A stretch of DNA of 64,000 bases from Pedobacter cryoconitis (GTDB lineage Bacteria; Bacteroidota; Bacteroidia; Sphingobacteriales; Sphingobacteriaceae), in the NCBI GenBank assembly GCA_019352875.1, contig JAAAFW010000015.1, positions 782,046 through 846,045 of the forward strand, given 5' to 3'. The position numbers and the translations under genes are program-made. This document shows, piece by piece, positions 52,546 through 61,813 of this stretch. The notes beneath the pieces were generated by a model. The model had not been told where the DNA came from. It was given only the letters and a program-made list of their open reading frames with translations, and did not search any database. Position 1 is the first letter of the stretch. Each line of letters starts with the position of its first letter.

Positions 52546-53442
52546 ATGAATGCCATCAGATCAGTCTCAGAATTTCACGAGTTACTCTCTTTGCCCGAGC
52601 CACGCCATCCATTGGTAAGTGTGATTAACCTCGCCGAAAGTGTTTTCCTTGAAGATGATGTATGGAAAGGTTTTGTGAATAGATTTTATTGTGTTGCCCT
52701 AAAAAGGGAAGCCAAGGGTAAAATACGGTATGGTCAGCAGCATTATGATTACAATAAGGGTATTCTGAGCTTTACTGCACCGAATCAGGTTCAATACCTG
52801 GATCTGAACAACGTAGAATGCGGATCAGGTTACCTGCTTATTTTCCATCCTGACTTTTTACTGGCCCATCCCCTGGCAGGCAATATCAATGGTTATAACT
52901 TCTTCTCTTATGCTGTAAATGAGGCGCTGCATCTTTCTGCTGAAGAAGAAGATGATCTGATTACAATATTGAAAAAGATCAATAAGGAATGCCTGCATAT
53001 TGATAAACATACTCAGGAAATTATCCTATCTCAAATTGAGTTGCTGCTCAATTATTCGAATCGATTTTACGAGCGGCAGTTTATTACCCGGAAAAACCAC
53101 AATCATCAACTGCTAACCAAATTTGAACGCCTTGTTGATGGGTATTTTAACAGCAGTACGACAACGCAAACAGAACTATTAACGGTACAACATATAGCCG
53201 AACTCATGAACCTGTCTCCAAACTACCTAAGCGATCTACTGCGCATACATACGGGGCAAAATACACAACAGCATATACATCAGAAGTTAATTGAAAAGGC
53301 GAAGGAAAAACTCTCGACTACAAATTTATCAGTAAGCGAAATTGCTTATACATTAGGCTTTGAACACGCGCAATCGTTCAGTACGCTATTTAAAAAGAAA
53401 ACCAGTTTATCACCTCTTGAATTCCGGCAGGTATTTAACTGA
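52546..53442 (+). CDS. AraC-family transcriptional regulator
   Basis: 298 residues from the ATG at 52546 (52528 also possible). N-terminal ligand-binding cupin-like region with IRYGQQHYDYNKGILSF near 64-80 and LIFHPDFLLAHPL near 103-115. The C-terminal AraC domain has two helix-turn-helix motifs: LTVQHIAELMNLSPNYLSDL and LSVSEIAYTLGFEHAQSF, ending in FKKKTSLSPLEFR. Placed directly after the aldo/keto reductase gene, it probably binds the upstream direct repeats. Confidence 0.92.
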   Translation: MNAIRSVSEFHELLSLPEPRHPLVSVINLAESVFLEDDVWKGFVNRFYCVALKREAKGKIRYGQQHYDYNKGILSFTAPNQVQYLDLNNVECGSGYLLIFHPDFLLAHPLAGNINGYNFFSYAVNEALHLSAEEEDDLITILKKINKECLHIDKHTQEIILSQIELLLNYSNRFYERQFITRKNHNHQLLTKFERLVDGYFNSSTTTQTELLTVQHIAELMNLSPNYLSDLLRIHTGQNTQQHIHQKLIEKAKEKLSTTNLSVSEIAYTLGFEHAQSFSTLFKKKTSLSPLEFRQVFN

Positions 53443-53495
53443 TAACTAAGACGCACCGCCTTAGCTATTAAACCACTACCATTCTTAGTCTTGTA

Positions 53496-54284
53496 CTACA
53501 CTCTGGACATCGTCTTAAATTCAGTAGGCCTCATGTTTGTCAATTGGTGGAAATTATTACTGAATGCAGATATGTTTGAATACCCAATTTCATAGGCTAT
53601 TTCTGTCATATTCAAGTTACTGTCTTTTATCAATTCCATAGCCCGGATAATCCTTAACATTTTCACATACTGAATAAAGGTGATGTGAAGTTTCGCCTGA
53701 AATAATCTTGTCAAACTTCTTACGCTTATCCCCCATTGTTTTGCCGCACCTTCTAAGGTTAGATTTTCATTCAGTCGACTTCTTAGCTGACTAACAACAG
53801 CCTGGAGCCGCTGATCGTCAGTCGTGGGGAGCTGGATGGAAAACTTTTTAAGATTTTCTCTGGAAAGCACGTTCCTCAGCATTGTTAAAAAATCAAATTC
53901 CCACGATCCTTTAAAATAATCACCGTGCCATTTTTCGCTAAAAGATAGCATTTCAGATAAGAGCTTACTTACCGGGTAAATGCCCAGTTCATTATAAAAT
54001 TCACTTGAGATTTCTCCCGGAAAATAAATGTTTATGATATACAGATCCTGCGTGTTAAACATCAGGTTATGGGAGTAGTTTTTCGGTATCCAGATATAAT
54101 GGTTGGATGGAATATAGAAATCCTTTTCTTCTGTCTGCAGATAAGCAATCCCTCCAAAAACTAATAGTAACTGAGCTTTATGGTGTTGGTGTGAAGGTAA
54201 GCGTTGTTCGGTTTGCTGTCTTACCACCAAGATAGAATCAGGATTGTGATCGACGCTATTAATAAGTTGCTTTAGAATATCCAT
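53496..54284 (-). CDS. AraC-family regulator of the efflux operon
   Basis: 262 residues from the ATG at 54284; the longer frame to 54392 is an AT-rich hydrophobic stretch. A small cupin sensor (HQHHKAQLLLVFGGIAYLQT, then IPSNHYIWIPKNYSHNLMF) precedes an AraC domain (LTLEGAAKQWGISVRSLTRL, LNMTEIAYEIGYSNISAF, ending in FHQLTNMRPTEFK). It is divergent from the 76-residue ORF and TolC-HlyD-MFS operon, the common layout for an effector-driven activator of multidrug efflux. Confidence 0.92.
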   Translation of the reverse strand: MDILKQLINSVDHNPDSILVVRQQTEQRLPSHQHHKAQLLLVFGGIAYLQTEEKDFYIPSNHYIWIPKNYSHNLMFNTQDLYIINIYFPGEISSEFYNELGIYPVSKLLSEMLSFSEKWHGDYFKGSWEFDFLTMLRNVLSRENLKKFSIQLPTTDDQRLQAVVSQLRSRLNENLTLEGAAKQWGISVRSLTRLFQAKLHITFIQYVKMLRIIRAMELIKDSNLNMTEIAYEIGYSNISAFSNNFHQLTNMRPTEFKTMSRV

Positions 54285-54375
54285 ATGGCCAATTATAACA
54301 AATATTAGGCTAATTATATAAAAAGATGCTTTAGCAGTATGAATAATTTTGCTTCGTAATAAAAACAGAGTCATT

Positions 54376-54606
54376 ATGAAACAGAAAATCACAAATACTA
54401 ATAAAGGCGTTGAACCTGTGGAAAAAGAGAAACCTCGTGATCACTCAGAGTCCCAATCAAACGAAGAAATTGATGGGATCTTCTATTGGCTTGCCAATTC
54501 TTATCCTTTCATGCCCATGATGGATTTAACCATTGTCTTTGATGAATTAAAAAGGATGGTAAAAACCTGGTTTTTTTCTAAAAAAGAACGTAAAAATCAT
54601 TTATAA
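54376..54606 (+). CDS. Small protein at the head of the efflux operon
   Basis: 76 residues from the ATG at 54376, the first gene of the operon. A charged Lys/Glu/Asn-rich N-terminus is followed by a moderately hydrophobic helix (DGIFYWLANSYPFMPMMDLT) and a Lys-rich C-terminus. No signal peptide and no family recognised. It may be a membrane-associated regulator or a leader peptide. It stops 11 bp before the TolC-family gene. The frame upstream to 54349 overlaps the promoter region and is less likely. Confidence 0.6.
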   Translation: MKQKITNTNKGVEPVEKEKPRDHSESQSNEEIDGIFYWLANSYPFMPMMDLTIVFDELKRMVKTWFFSKKERKNHL

Positions 54607-54617
54607 AAAGAAAACTG

Positions 54618-55952
54618 ATGAAACGATATAAATCAATTCCAATTTTTGGAGCCATACTGCTATTATTCGCACAATCTCTATATGCTCAGGATGCCGAAAC
54701 TGTACAAGAATTGAGTTTGGAAGAAATATGGAAGATTGCCGAAACGAATAACCGGCAATTAAAACTATCTGATTTAAATCTTCAGCAAGGTAATTTGGAA
54801 GTGCTTGAAGCCAAAGATCGTCTGTTACCGGAAATTTCAATAGGTGGAGATGTGAAACTCAATTCCAAATTTCTCATTTACGATAATGGACTATTCTCAT
54901 CACCGCAAGACGTACCTGTAAAAGGTTATGGCTATGGAGTCGGATACAACTTAAATTTCAACCTCTTCAACGGCGGTAAAGAAAGAAAAAACATTAAAAT
55001 GAAGCAGGAAGAAGAGGTACGCATCCAGTATGGAGTCGACCTGCAAAAGCACAGCGTAAAATACAACATTGCTATTGCTTATTTCGATCTGTATAAGTTT
55101 CTGAACTTCCGTGATTTTCTTGATGCAGAAATTGCTACTGAGAAAAAGCAGCTATCTCTCATCGAGAGCTTACACAAAAATGGTATTGTATTGAAAAGTG
55201 ATGTGCTGAGAACCTCAGTGAAATTGTCACAGCTGGAATTAAGCATTTCAGATATTGAAAAGAAAATCGACGTTACCACACAACGTCTCGACATTCTGAT
55301 GGGGCGTGATACCAAAGAGAAGCTGGAGATCAATTACCGAAGCGGGTTTAAAATGGATGCCATCGCCGATTCTGATTATACGGATTACCTGGCTATAGCA
55401 CTCCACCAATCACCAGAATATAAAATGGTCAACAGCGATATTAAACTGAGTGAGATAAATATCAAGCAAATTAAAGCAACGATGTCACCTAAAGTTTCCT
55501 TGTACTCGAATTACAATTATACCTATCCGCAGGTCTCATTTTATCCTTACTCAAATGATTTATGGGGATTTGGGCAAACAGGTATCAGGGTGCAGTTTTC
55601 TATTGATAATTTATACAAAAGCAAACATTCCATTGCACGTGCCCAGGTCATAAATAATCAGGCAAAGGAAAAAGCCAATATTAAAAAGGATGAAATTTCC
55701 ATTCAGGTAAAAGAAGCCTATTTACAGCAGCAACAAGCTTTGGAAAGCGTAGAAACGGCAGAAAAAAACATCGCCAGAACTGCTGAAACTATTCGGGTCA
55801 TCAGGAACAGTTATCTCAACCAGGAATCACTTCTGACCGATCTTCTGGAAGCAGAAAATGCTTCGTTAGAGGCGAAATTTAACCTCACAACCGCACAAAC
55901 AAATTCAAAACTCAGTCATATCCGTCTACTGGCAATCCTGGGAATTCTTTAA
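54618..55952 (+). CDS. TolC-family outer-membrane efflux protein
   Basis: 444 residues. Signal peptide 1-23 (SLYAQ). The two TolC-type halves are visible: LSLEEIWKIAETNNRQLKLS near 34-53, FNLFNGGKERKNI, and the second repeat starting DYLAIALHQSPEYKMVNSDI, with long alpha-helical coils. A lipobox is absent, unlike OprM. Opens the operon's tripartite pump with HlyD and MFS proteins, 10 bp ahead of the HlyD gene. Confidence 0.94.
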   Translation: MKRYKSIPIFGAILLLFAQSLYAQDAETVQELSLEEIWKIAETNNRQLKLSDLNLQQGNLEVLEAKDRLLPEISIGGDVKLNSKFLIYDNGLFSSPQDVPVKGYGYGVGYNLNFNLFNGGKERKNIKMKQEEEVRIQYGVDLQKHSVKYNIAIAYFDLYKFLNFRDFLDAEIATEKKQLSLIESLHKNGIVLKSDVLRTSVKLSQLELSISDIEKKIDVTTQRLDILMGRDTKEKLEINYRSGFKMDAIADSDYTDYLAIALHQSPEYKMVNSDIKLSEINIKQIKATMSPKVSLYSNYNYTYPQVSFYPYSNDLWGFGQTGIRVQFSIDNLYKSKHSIARAQVINNQAKEKANIKKDEISIQVKEAYLQQQQALESVETAEKNIARTAETIRVIRNSYLNQESLLTDLLEAENASLEAKFNLTTAQTNSKLSHIRLLAILGIL

Positions 55953-55962
55953 CATTAAAATT

Positions 55963-57009
55963 ATGAACACAAATAGAACAGATAAAATAATCGTAACACT
56001 AACCAAATGGTCTGGCATCGCCTTATTTACAGGTATCATCATTTGGGGTGCAGTATATTTCTTAAAAGGGTACCGTTATGAACAAACCAATGATGCGCAG
56101 ATAGATGCGTATTTATCCCCCATAAATGCAAAAGTAGGTGGCTATATCAGCAAAATCTATTACAAAGACAATCAGCAGGTTCACAAAGGAGACACACTTT
56201 TGGTTATTGAGCTTGACGAGTACGGACTGAAAAGAAAAGCTGCATCAGCAGAATTAATGAGCTCGCATGCCAAATTGCCTATTTTAGCTGCTAACGAAGA
56301 AACACAAATCAAAAGTATCGAAGTAATAAAAGCACAGCTCTCAGGCGCAAAAGCGAAACTGAACCAGCAGCAAAGAGAATTCGCCCGTTATAAAAATCTA
56401 TTGGCTGATGAATCTACCACACAACAAAAATTCGAGAATATTAGTGTGTCTTTGGCTATCACGCAATCTGATTACGACCAGACAAAAGCTTCCTTAGCGG
56501 TCGCCGAATCCAAACTGAATGATCTCAGAGCACAGCGTAATGCCATAGGAGCAGAAATAAAAATCAAGGAAGCCCTACTCGAACGGCAGGAACTAGACAT
56601 TAAATATACGGTAATCACTGCACCTTTTAACGGACAAATTGGTAAAAAGACGATCCAGGAAGGGCAATTAATACAGCCAGGACAAACGTTGGCCTTCTTG
56701 GTGAACAAAACCGAAGAAAAATGGGCGATGGCAAACTTCAAGGAAACACAAATTAGTAATTTCAAGGTAGGGCAACCCGTATCAATAGAGGTAGATGCTT
56801 TTCCAAATGAAAAATTCAATGGGGTTATCGAATCCCTTTCTCCAACCACCGGTTCTCGTTACTCGTTGCTACCGCCAGACAATGCTACCGGTAACTTTGT
56901 TAAAATTACCCAACGTATTCCTGTCCGAATCAAGCTTACCGACAGCTCTGAAAACTTAGTTAAACTCTCCGCAGGAATGAATGCCAATGTTTACGTTTTA
57001 AAAAATTAA
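55963..57009 (+). CDS. HlyD/EmrA-type membrane fusion protein
   Basis: 348 residues. One N-terminal membrane segment (about 14-34), a biotinyl-lipoyl-like half (TNDAQIDAYLSPINAKVGGY), a long coiled hairpin (about 90-205), the second lipoyl half (VITAPFNGQIGKKTIQEGQL) and a beta-barrel end (GQPVSIEVDAFPNEKFNG). It bridges the MFS pump and TolC. Two bases separate it from the MFS gene. Confidence 0.95.
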   Translation: MNTNRTDKIIVTLTKWSGIALFTGIIIWGAVYFLKGYRYEQTNDAQIDAYLSPINAKVGGYISKIYYKDNQQVHKGDTLLVIELDEYGLKRKAASAELMSSHAKLPILAANEETQIKSIEVIKAQLSGAKAKLNQQQREFARYKNLLADESTTQQKFENISVSLAITQSDYDQTKASLAVAESKLNDLRAQRNAIGAEIKIKEALLERQELDIKYTVITAPFNGQIGKKTIQEGQLIQPGQTLAFLVNKTEEKWAMANFKETQISNFKVGQPVSIEVDAFPNEKFNGVIESLSPTTGSRYSLLPPDNATGNFVKITQRIPVRIKLTDSSENLVKLSAGMNANVYVLKN

Positions 57010-57011
57010 TC

Positions 57012-58601
57012 ATGCAAGCACATCAAATTCCGGTTTTCAAATCCTGGGTATCCGAATGGATGGCAAGATCAGTGATATTTGCCATTCTGATGGCCTGTCT
57101 GTTTGCTTTCGCATTTTATAGCAGTCCTGTTGCGGTAATGGGGTATTATGGTGTACAGCCTACCGATGTTCAATACGCCATGATCGTTATTTATGGCTCA
57201 TGTGTAGCTTTTTTGGCACTGGATTTTCGCATGGTGAAGTATATCGCCCCAAGAAAATATCTGCTGACAGCACTCGCTATCAATGCAGTATGTTCTCTCA
57301 TCTGTTTTCATTCTAAAAATTGGACATTTTTTGTTGTTTGCCAGTTCATACAAGGAATTACCTGTGCGTTGATGTCTGGCATCGTGCTTCAACTCACTTT
57401 TCCGAGATTAGAGTCTACACGTGCCCGGGTGATTGGGTATAGCCTCTTGTATGGAGGTATACAAATTTCCGTTCCATTTTATTCCATCTATTCCAGTGCA
57501 GTGCTTCATTTTTATGATTTCAATTGGATATTTTATGGGTTCATAATCATGCTCATTTTCCTGGTATTTGTCGTGTTACTGACTATGAATAGCAAAGCGA
57601 GATTTACAAAAAAAATACCGCTTTATCAGGTGGATTGGCTGGGTTATCTATTTTATGTATCTTTTATTTTGACATTAGGATATATATTGATCTACGGACG
57701 GCAATTGGGCTGGTTTGACAGTCCGTTAATCATTCTTCTCAGCTTTAGCATTTTAATTATCCTGATACTATTTGTTATTAGAGAGTCGAAGCTTAAACGA
57801 CCATTGATCAACTTACAAATTTTCAAGGTAAAGAATTTTGTCATCGGCCTGCTGCTGCTTTTTACGTTTTACATTTTTAAAGGAAGTACCGGACTTACTT
57901 ACGGTTATCTTGAAGTTATTTTAGGCAATGATCCCCTCAGTACTATTCCGATATGGAGCGCAGTAATCGTTGGAACCGTATTGAGCATGTTTGTTACCTC
58001 CCGATTTATCTTGATGGGCTTTAACCTGATCAGGATTATCATAGTAGGTTTTGCCATTATGGCTTTGTATTATGCCTATATGATACTGTTTGTTTCTATA
58101 CAGGGAGAGACTATTGACTTCATCCTGCCTATGTTTATCTACGGTGTTGCAACAGGAGTTTTATTTGTTCCGATTGTTTCCTTCACCAGCTCCGCAGCAC
58201 CGCCAAAGATTGCGTTAAACGCATCACTTACAGGAATATTTGCAAGGTTCACTGGTTTTACAGCCAGCTTGGCACTTAATAATGAAATTCAATTATTTTC
58301 CAAAGCTGCAGTTAGGGAAAAGCTCCGGGAAACATTAACGGAAATTAACCCGCAATTACCTGTTACCTTACTGGACATTCAAGACAAATATATAAATGCG
58401 GGAAGCGATATCTATACAGCAAAAGGAGTTTCAGGAGCGTATTTTAATAAATTAGTAGGACAACAAATATTGGCTCGTGCGACCCGGGATTATTACGATC
58501 TGATGCTCTTTGGTTTGATTTTTATAATTGCTATTCTTGTTTTCTCACCACAGATTCAGAAGGTTGTTTTAAGGTTGAGAAAGGGAATTATTCCTTATTA
58601 G
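57012..58601 (+). CDS. MFS efflux transporter (EmrB/QacA type, DHA2-like)
   Basis: 529 residues, inner membrane, with 14 hydrophobic segments as in DHA2 family drug:H+ antiporters. Pro- and Gly-rich loops and the segment FLALDFRMVKYIAPRKYL follow the second helix pair. Together with the HlyD and TolC proteins it should export hydrophobic compounds or drugs across both membranes, under control of the divergent AraC regulator. Substrate unknown. Confidence 0.92.
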   Translation: MQAHQIPVFKSWVSEWMARSVIFAILMACLFAFAFYSSPVAVMGYYGVQPTDVQYAMIVIYGSCVAFLALDFRMVKYIAPRKYLLTALAINAVCSLICFHSKNWTFFVVCQFIQGITCALMSGIVLQLTFPRLESTRARVIGYSLLYGGIQISVPFYSIYSSAVLHFYDFNWIFYGFIIMLIFLVFVVLLTMNSKARFTKKIPLYQVDWLGYLFYVSFILTLGYILIYGRQLGWFDSPLIILLSFSILIILILFVIRESKLKRPLINLQIFKVKNFVIGLLLLFTFYIFKGSTGLTYGYLEVILGNDPLSTIPIWSAVIVGTVLSMFVTSRFILMGFNLIRIIIVGFAIMALYYAYMILFVSIQGETIDFILPMFIYGVATGVLFVPIVSFTSSAAPPKIALNASLTGIFARFTGFTASLALNNEIQLFSKAAVREKLRETLTEINPQLPVTLLDIQDKYINAGSDIYTAKGVSGAYFNKLVGQQILARATRDYYDLMLFGLIFIIAILVFSPQIQKVVLRLRKGIIPY

Positions 58602-58799
58602 ATAGAACGCAGTTCATTATCTTAACATGACAATTCAGATGGGATCAATTGGTAAAAGGATCCCAATCGTCGTGGGCTATCTTATCCTCAAACCGAGCCT
58701 TTCAAGACGATAGCAATAACTTTTACCAGCGGGAGGGTGAGCGCTATTATGGATCAGCCTGATGTTAATCCAAGTGAGTCCTCAGGAGATTACTGCTCA

Positions 58800-58839
58800 A
58801 CAATATAACCTCGTAATTCAGTGCATGAGGTTATATTGT
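58800..58839. terminator. Hairpin after the efflux operon
   Basis: A 13-bp perfect inverted repeat (ACAATATAACCTC at 58800-58812, complement at 58827-58839) lies close to the end of the convergent hydrolase gene (58859) and 199 bases after the MFS stop. It can serve the hydrolase gene; a TGGGATC/GATCCCA repeat near 58638-58663 may serve the MFS gene. Confidence 0.6.
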
Positions 58840-58858
58840 CTATTCTCGCTTTTGGATA

Positions 58859-59884
58859 TTACCTTGTCCATGCAGCAACTTCCAGGATGGCATCAGCGAA
58901 AGCTTGCGGGGCTTCCTGAGGTAGGTTATGGCCGACGCCACCAGTTATGGTATGATGAACATATCTTCCTTTGAAGCGGATGGAATAACTACCTGGATTT
59001 GGATGTGGAGCCCCATTTGCATCTCCTTCCAGAGTAATCGCTGGAACTTTGATCGCCGGGCCAGCAGCAAGTTTAGATTCCAGTAGATCGTATTCAGGTT
59101 CTCCCCTGCTCATATCCAGCCGCCAGCGGTAATTGTCGATTACGATCTGCACATGGTCAGGATTATTGAAAGATGCCGCAGATCTTTGATAAATCTCTTC
59201 GCTGAACTTCCAGCCGGGCGAGGCTGTATGCCAGATCAATTTGTTGAATTCTACAGTATTAGCCTGGTAACCAGCCTGGCCACGATCTGTCGCAAAATAA
59301 TACTGGTACCACCAGGAAAGTTCAGCCTGTGGTTTAAGCGGGGTTTTGTTAGCTGCCTGGCTGCCGATCAAATATCCACTTACTGAAACCAGGCCCTTTA
59401 CTCTTTCCGGCCACAAAACAGCCATGATATCTGCGGTACGTGCCCCCCAGTCAAACCCACCGACGATGGCATTTTTAATTTTGAGAGCATCCAGAAAGGC
59501 AATCATATCGACAGCGAGGGCAGACTGCTGTCCATTGCGGGGTGTCAAAGCAGACAAAAAGCTTGTACTGCCAAAACCGCGTAGGTAGGGAATCAGCACC
59601 CTGTAACCTTTTGCCGCTAAAATTTCCGATACTTCTTTATAACTGTAAATATCGTACGGCCATCCATGAATGAGCAGAATAGGTTCTCCGGAGGCCGGGC
59701 CCGCCTCCACATAGCCTACATTGAGCAGGCCGGCTTTGATCTGTCTGATGTGATCAAATGGCTCTTTGACCTGGTTAGTTTCACTCTGAGTCATTCCAGT
59801 GGCAGGTCTTGCAATGGCAGATGAAATTGTGGAAAACTGCAGGCATGCAAAGAAAAAAGCGATGCCTAAGCTTAATCGTCTCAT
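58859..59884 (-). CDS. Secreted alpha/beta hydrolase (epoxide-hydrolase-like)
   Basis: 341 residues from the ATG at 59884 (the longer frame to 59938 adds a weaker start). Signal peptide 1-22. The fold is haloalkane dehalogenase/epoxide hydrolase-like: oxyanion loop HGWPYDIYSYKE near 75-86, nucleophile Asp in VGGFDWGAR near 145-149, and the late His in VGHNLPQEAPQAF near 320. The acid in NNPDHVQ is the likely third residue. Asp (not Ser) in the nucleophile elbow points to epoxides or halides rather than esters. Confidence 0.88.
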   Translation of the reverse strand: MRRLSLGIAFFFACLQFSTISSAIARPATGMTQSETNQVKEPFDHIRQIKAGLLNVGYVEAGPASGEPILLIHGWPYDIYSYKEVSEILAAKGYRVLIPYLRGFGSTSFLSALTPRNGQQSALAVDMIAFLDALKIKNAIVGGFDWGARTADIMAVLWPERVKGLVSVSGYLIGSQAANKTPLKPQAELSWWYQYYFATDRGQAGYQANTVEFNKLIWHTASPGWKFSEEIYQRSAASFNNPDHVQIVIDNYRWRLDMSRGEPEYDLLESKLAAGPAIKVPAITLEGDANGAPHPNPGSYSIRFKGRYVHHTITGGVGHNLPQEAPQAFADAILEVAAWTR

Positions 59885-60123
59885 TATAAATAGTAATATG
59901 TTGCTTTTCAGCAGGTATATAAATGTATTTGTTTTCATAATTACTGTTTTTATAGATTTAATGATCCGAAATTAACGGAAGGAGAGAATTGAAAAACTGG
60001 AAAAACCTCCGACTGGACGAATTAACCTTCGGACCGGACGCTCTGATGCCTGAATTAGCTACCATATTTCATATCAGCTTCCTTGCCGGAGCTTGATTTG
60101 AGCCTTTTACCAATCACCTCTTT

Positions 60124-60158
60124 TATTTGACATTTTTATTAAACAAAAATGTCAAATA
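60124..60158. promoter_or_regulatory. Palindromic operator upstream of the ABC-F/TetR operon
   Basis: Arms 60124-60137 (TATTTGACATTTTT) and 60145-60158 form a 14-bp perfect inverted repeat around ATTAAAC. A promoter-like TACCTTTG follows at 60164-60171, so the site overlaps the -33 region. With a TetR gene as the second gene of the operon, autoregulation by repression is the likely use. Confidence 0.7.
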
Positions 60159-60207
60159 TATTTTACCTTTGTGATTCTAGTCCTAAAAACGAGGTTATTT
60201 TTATTTT

Positions 60208-61797
60208 ATGAGTCTAATTATCAAATCACTTACTTACATACACCCGGATAACGAAGAACTGTTCCGCGGCCTTTCTATGGCCATCCCAGATGGGGAAAAA
60301 GCTTCTCTGGTTGGCATTAATGGCATGGGCAAATCCACTTTACTGCAGATGGTAGCCGGCCTCAAACAGCAGACTTCCGGCGAAATTCATACTTCGGAAA
60401 AACCATGGTATGTTCCTCAGCATTTGGGAGATTACGATCATGTATCCTTAGTGCAGGCATTAGCAGTAGATAAAAAACTGAATGCACTCCATGCCATCTT
60501 AGCTGGCGATGCGGATACACAAAATTTTACCGCCCTGGATGATGATTGGGAAATTGATAAAAAAGTGGAGATGGCACTGAAGAAATGGGGTCTGGATCAT
60601 GTAGGCCCGGAGCAAAAACTGGGCAGCCTGAGCGGTGGTCAAAAAACGAAGGTATTCCTGGCAGCCATAGATCTACACCATCCGCAGATTATACTACTGG
60701 ACGAACCTTCCAATCATCTAGATGCGCAAACGCGGAATAAGCTATATGAACTGATCAAACAGATCAAGGCTACCGTACTGGTTGTCAGTCACGACAAAGC
60801 GCTACTCAATATGATGGATAAGACACTGGAAATGAACCAGAAAGGAATTGAGGTTTTCGGAGGCAATTATGAATTTTATCGTCAGCTCAAACAGGAGAAA
60901 GTTAGTGCACTGCAGGCGCAGCTGAACGACCAGGCAAAGACGCTAAAACAAACCGAGAAAAAAGCCCGGGATATGGCCTATCTGCGACAGAAACAGGAAT
61001 ATAGAGGAAAACGGGCAGGACAGAGTAATTCCCTTCCACGGATCATCGCCGGGGGACTTAAAAGCAAATCGGAAAGAAGTACAGCTAAGGTTATGAATAC
61101 GCAAAATGAAAAAATATCCGGGCTGCAGGATACCATCCAAGAAACTAAATCCCGGATTCAGCAATACCAAACCCTCAAGATTGATATCAGGTCCTCCGGT
61201 CTCCATCATGGAAAATTGCTTGTTGACCTGGAAAAGATCAACTTTGGATACAGGACGCCTTTGCTGCAGCTCCCCTTAAGCTTTCAGCTCAGAAGTGGAG
61301 ACAGGGTACATGTTAAAGGAAACAATGGTTCGGGAAAGACGACACTTCTGATGATCATTACCGGTCAGCTTGAGCCTTTATCGGGAAACTGCATGCGCTC
61401 AGATTTTTCTTATCTTTACCTCGATCAGGATTATGCCCTGATTAAACCCGATCTTAGTATTTACGATCAGGTTCAGCAATATAATGCTTTGGGCCTGCAG
61501 GAACACGAGATCAAAGCGCTTTTGGTTCATTCACAGTTTGATGGGGAGAATTTTGACAGAAAGTGCAGAGGACTCAGCGGGGGAGAAAAAATGAAGCTAT
61601 CGCTGTGCTGCCTTTCGGTAAGCAATCAAACAGTAGATATTCTCATCCTTGATGAACCTACAAACAATCTGGATGTGCAAAGTCTTGAAGTGCTTACCTC
61701 TGCAATAAAAAATTATCAGGGGACACTAGTTGTCATCTCCCACGATGCTTACTTTACCACCGAGATCGGGATTAGCAGACAGATTAATTTAAGTTAA
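60208..61797 (+). CDS. ABC-F family ATPase
   Basis: 529 residues, two ABC domains and no membrane segment. Walker A GINGMGKST near 37-45 and GNNGSGKTT near 371-379; signatures LSGGQKTK near 142 and LSGGEKMK near 453; Walker B ILLDEPSNHLD and LILDEPTNNLD. Linker region about 210-320 is helical and Lys/Gln-rich. ABC-F proteins act on ribosomes, and some protect them from antibiotics. The TetR-repressed setting fits an inducible resistance-type protein, but the subclass cannot be called. Confidence 0.93.
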   Translation: MSLIIKSLTYIHPDNEELFRGLSMAIPDGEKASLVGINGMGKSTLLQMVAGLKQQTSGEIHTSEKPWYVPQHLGDYDHVSLVQALAVDKKLNALHAILAGDADTQNFTALDDDWEIDKKVEMALKKWGLDHVGPEQKLGSLSGGQKTKVFLAAIDLHHPQIILLDEPSNHLDAQTRNKLYELIKQIKATVLVVSHDKALLNMMDKTLEMNQKGIEVFGGNYEFYRQLKQEKVSALQAQLNDQAKTLKQTEKKARDMAYLRQKQEYRGKRAGQSNSLPRIIAGGLKSKSERSTAKVMNTQNEKISGLQDTIQETKSRIQQYQTLKIDIRSSGLHHGKLLVDLEKINFGYRTPLLQLPLSFQLRSGDRVHVKGNNGSGKTTLLMIITGQLEPLSGNCMRSDFSYLYLDQDYALIKPDLSIYDQVQQYNALGLQEHEIKALLVHSQFDGENFDRKCRGLSGGEKMKLSLCCLSVSNQTVDILILDEPTNNLDVQSLEVLTSAIKNYQGTLVVISHDAYFTTEIGISRQINLS

Positions 61798-61813
61798 CAG
61801 AAAACCATAGGAG

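Noticed and set aside
47383..58858. Search for a second copy of the tRNA-Lys 3' end as an island attachment site.
   Set aside because: No copy of TTCGAATCCCAGCGGGATC was seen downstream in the window and no integrase gene is present.
59993..60096. Short open frame with a TTG start after AAGGAGAG, about 35 codons.
   Set aside because: Shine-Dalgarno use is not typical here, there is no homology that I can recall, and it lacks an ATG; it may be a gene fragment but I cannot support it.
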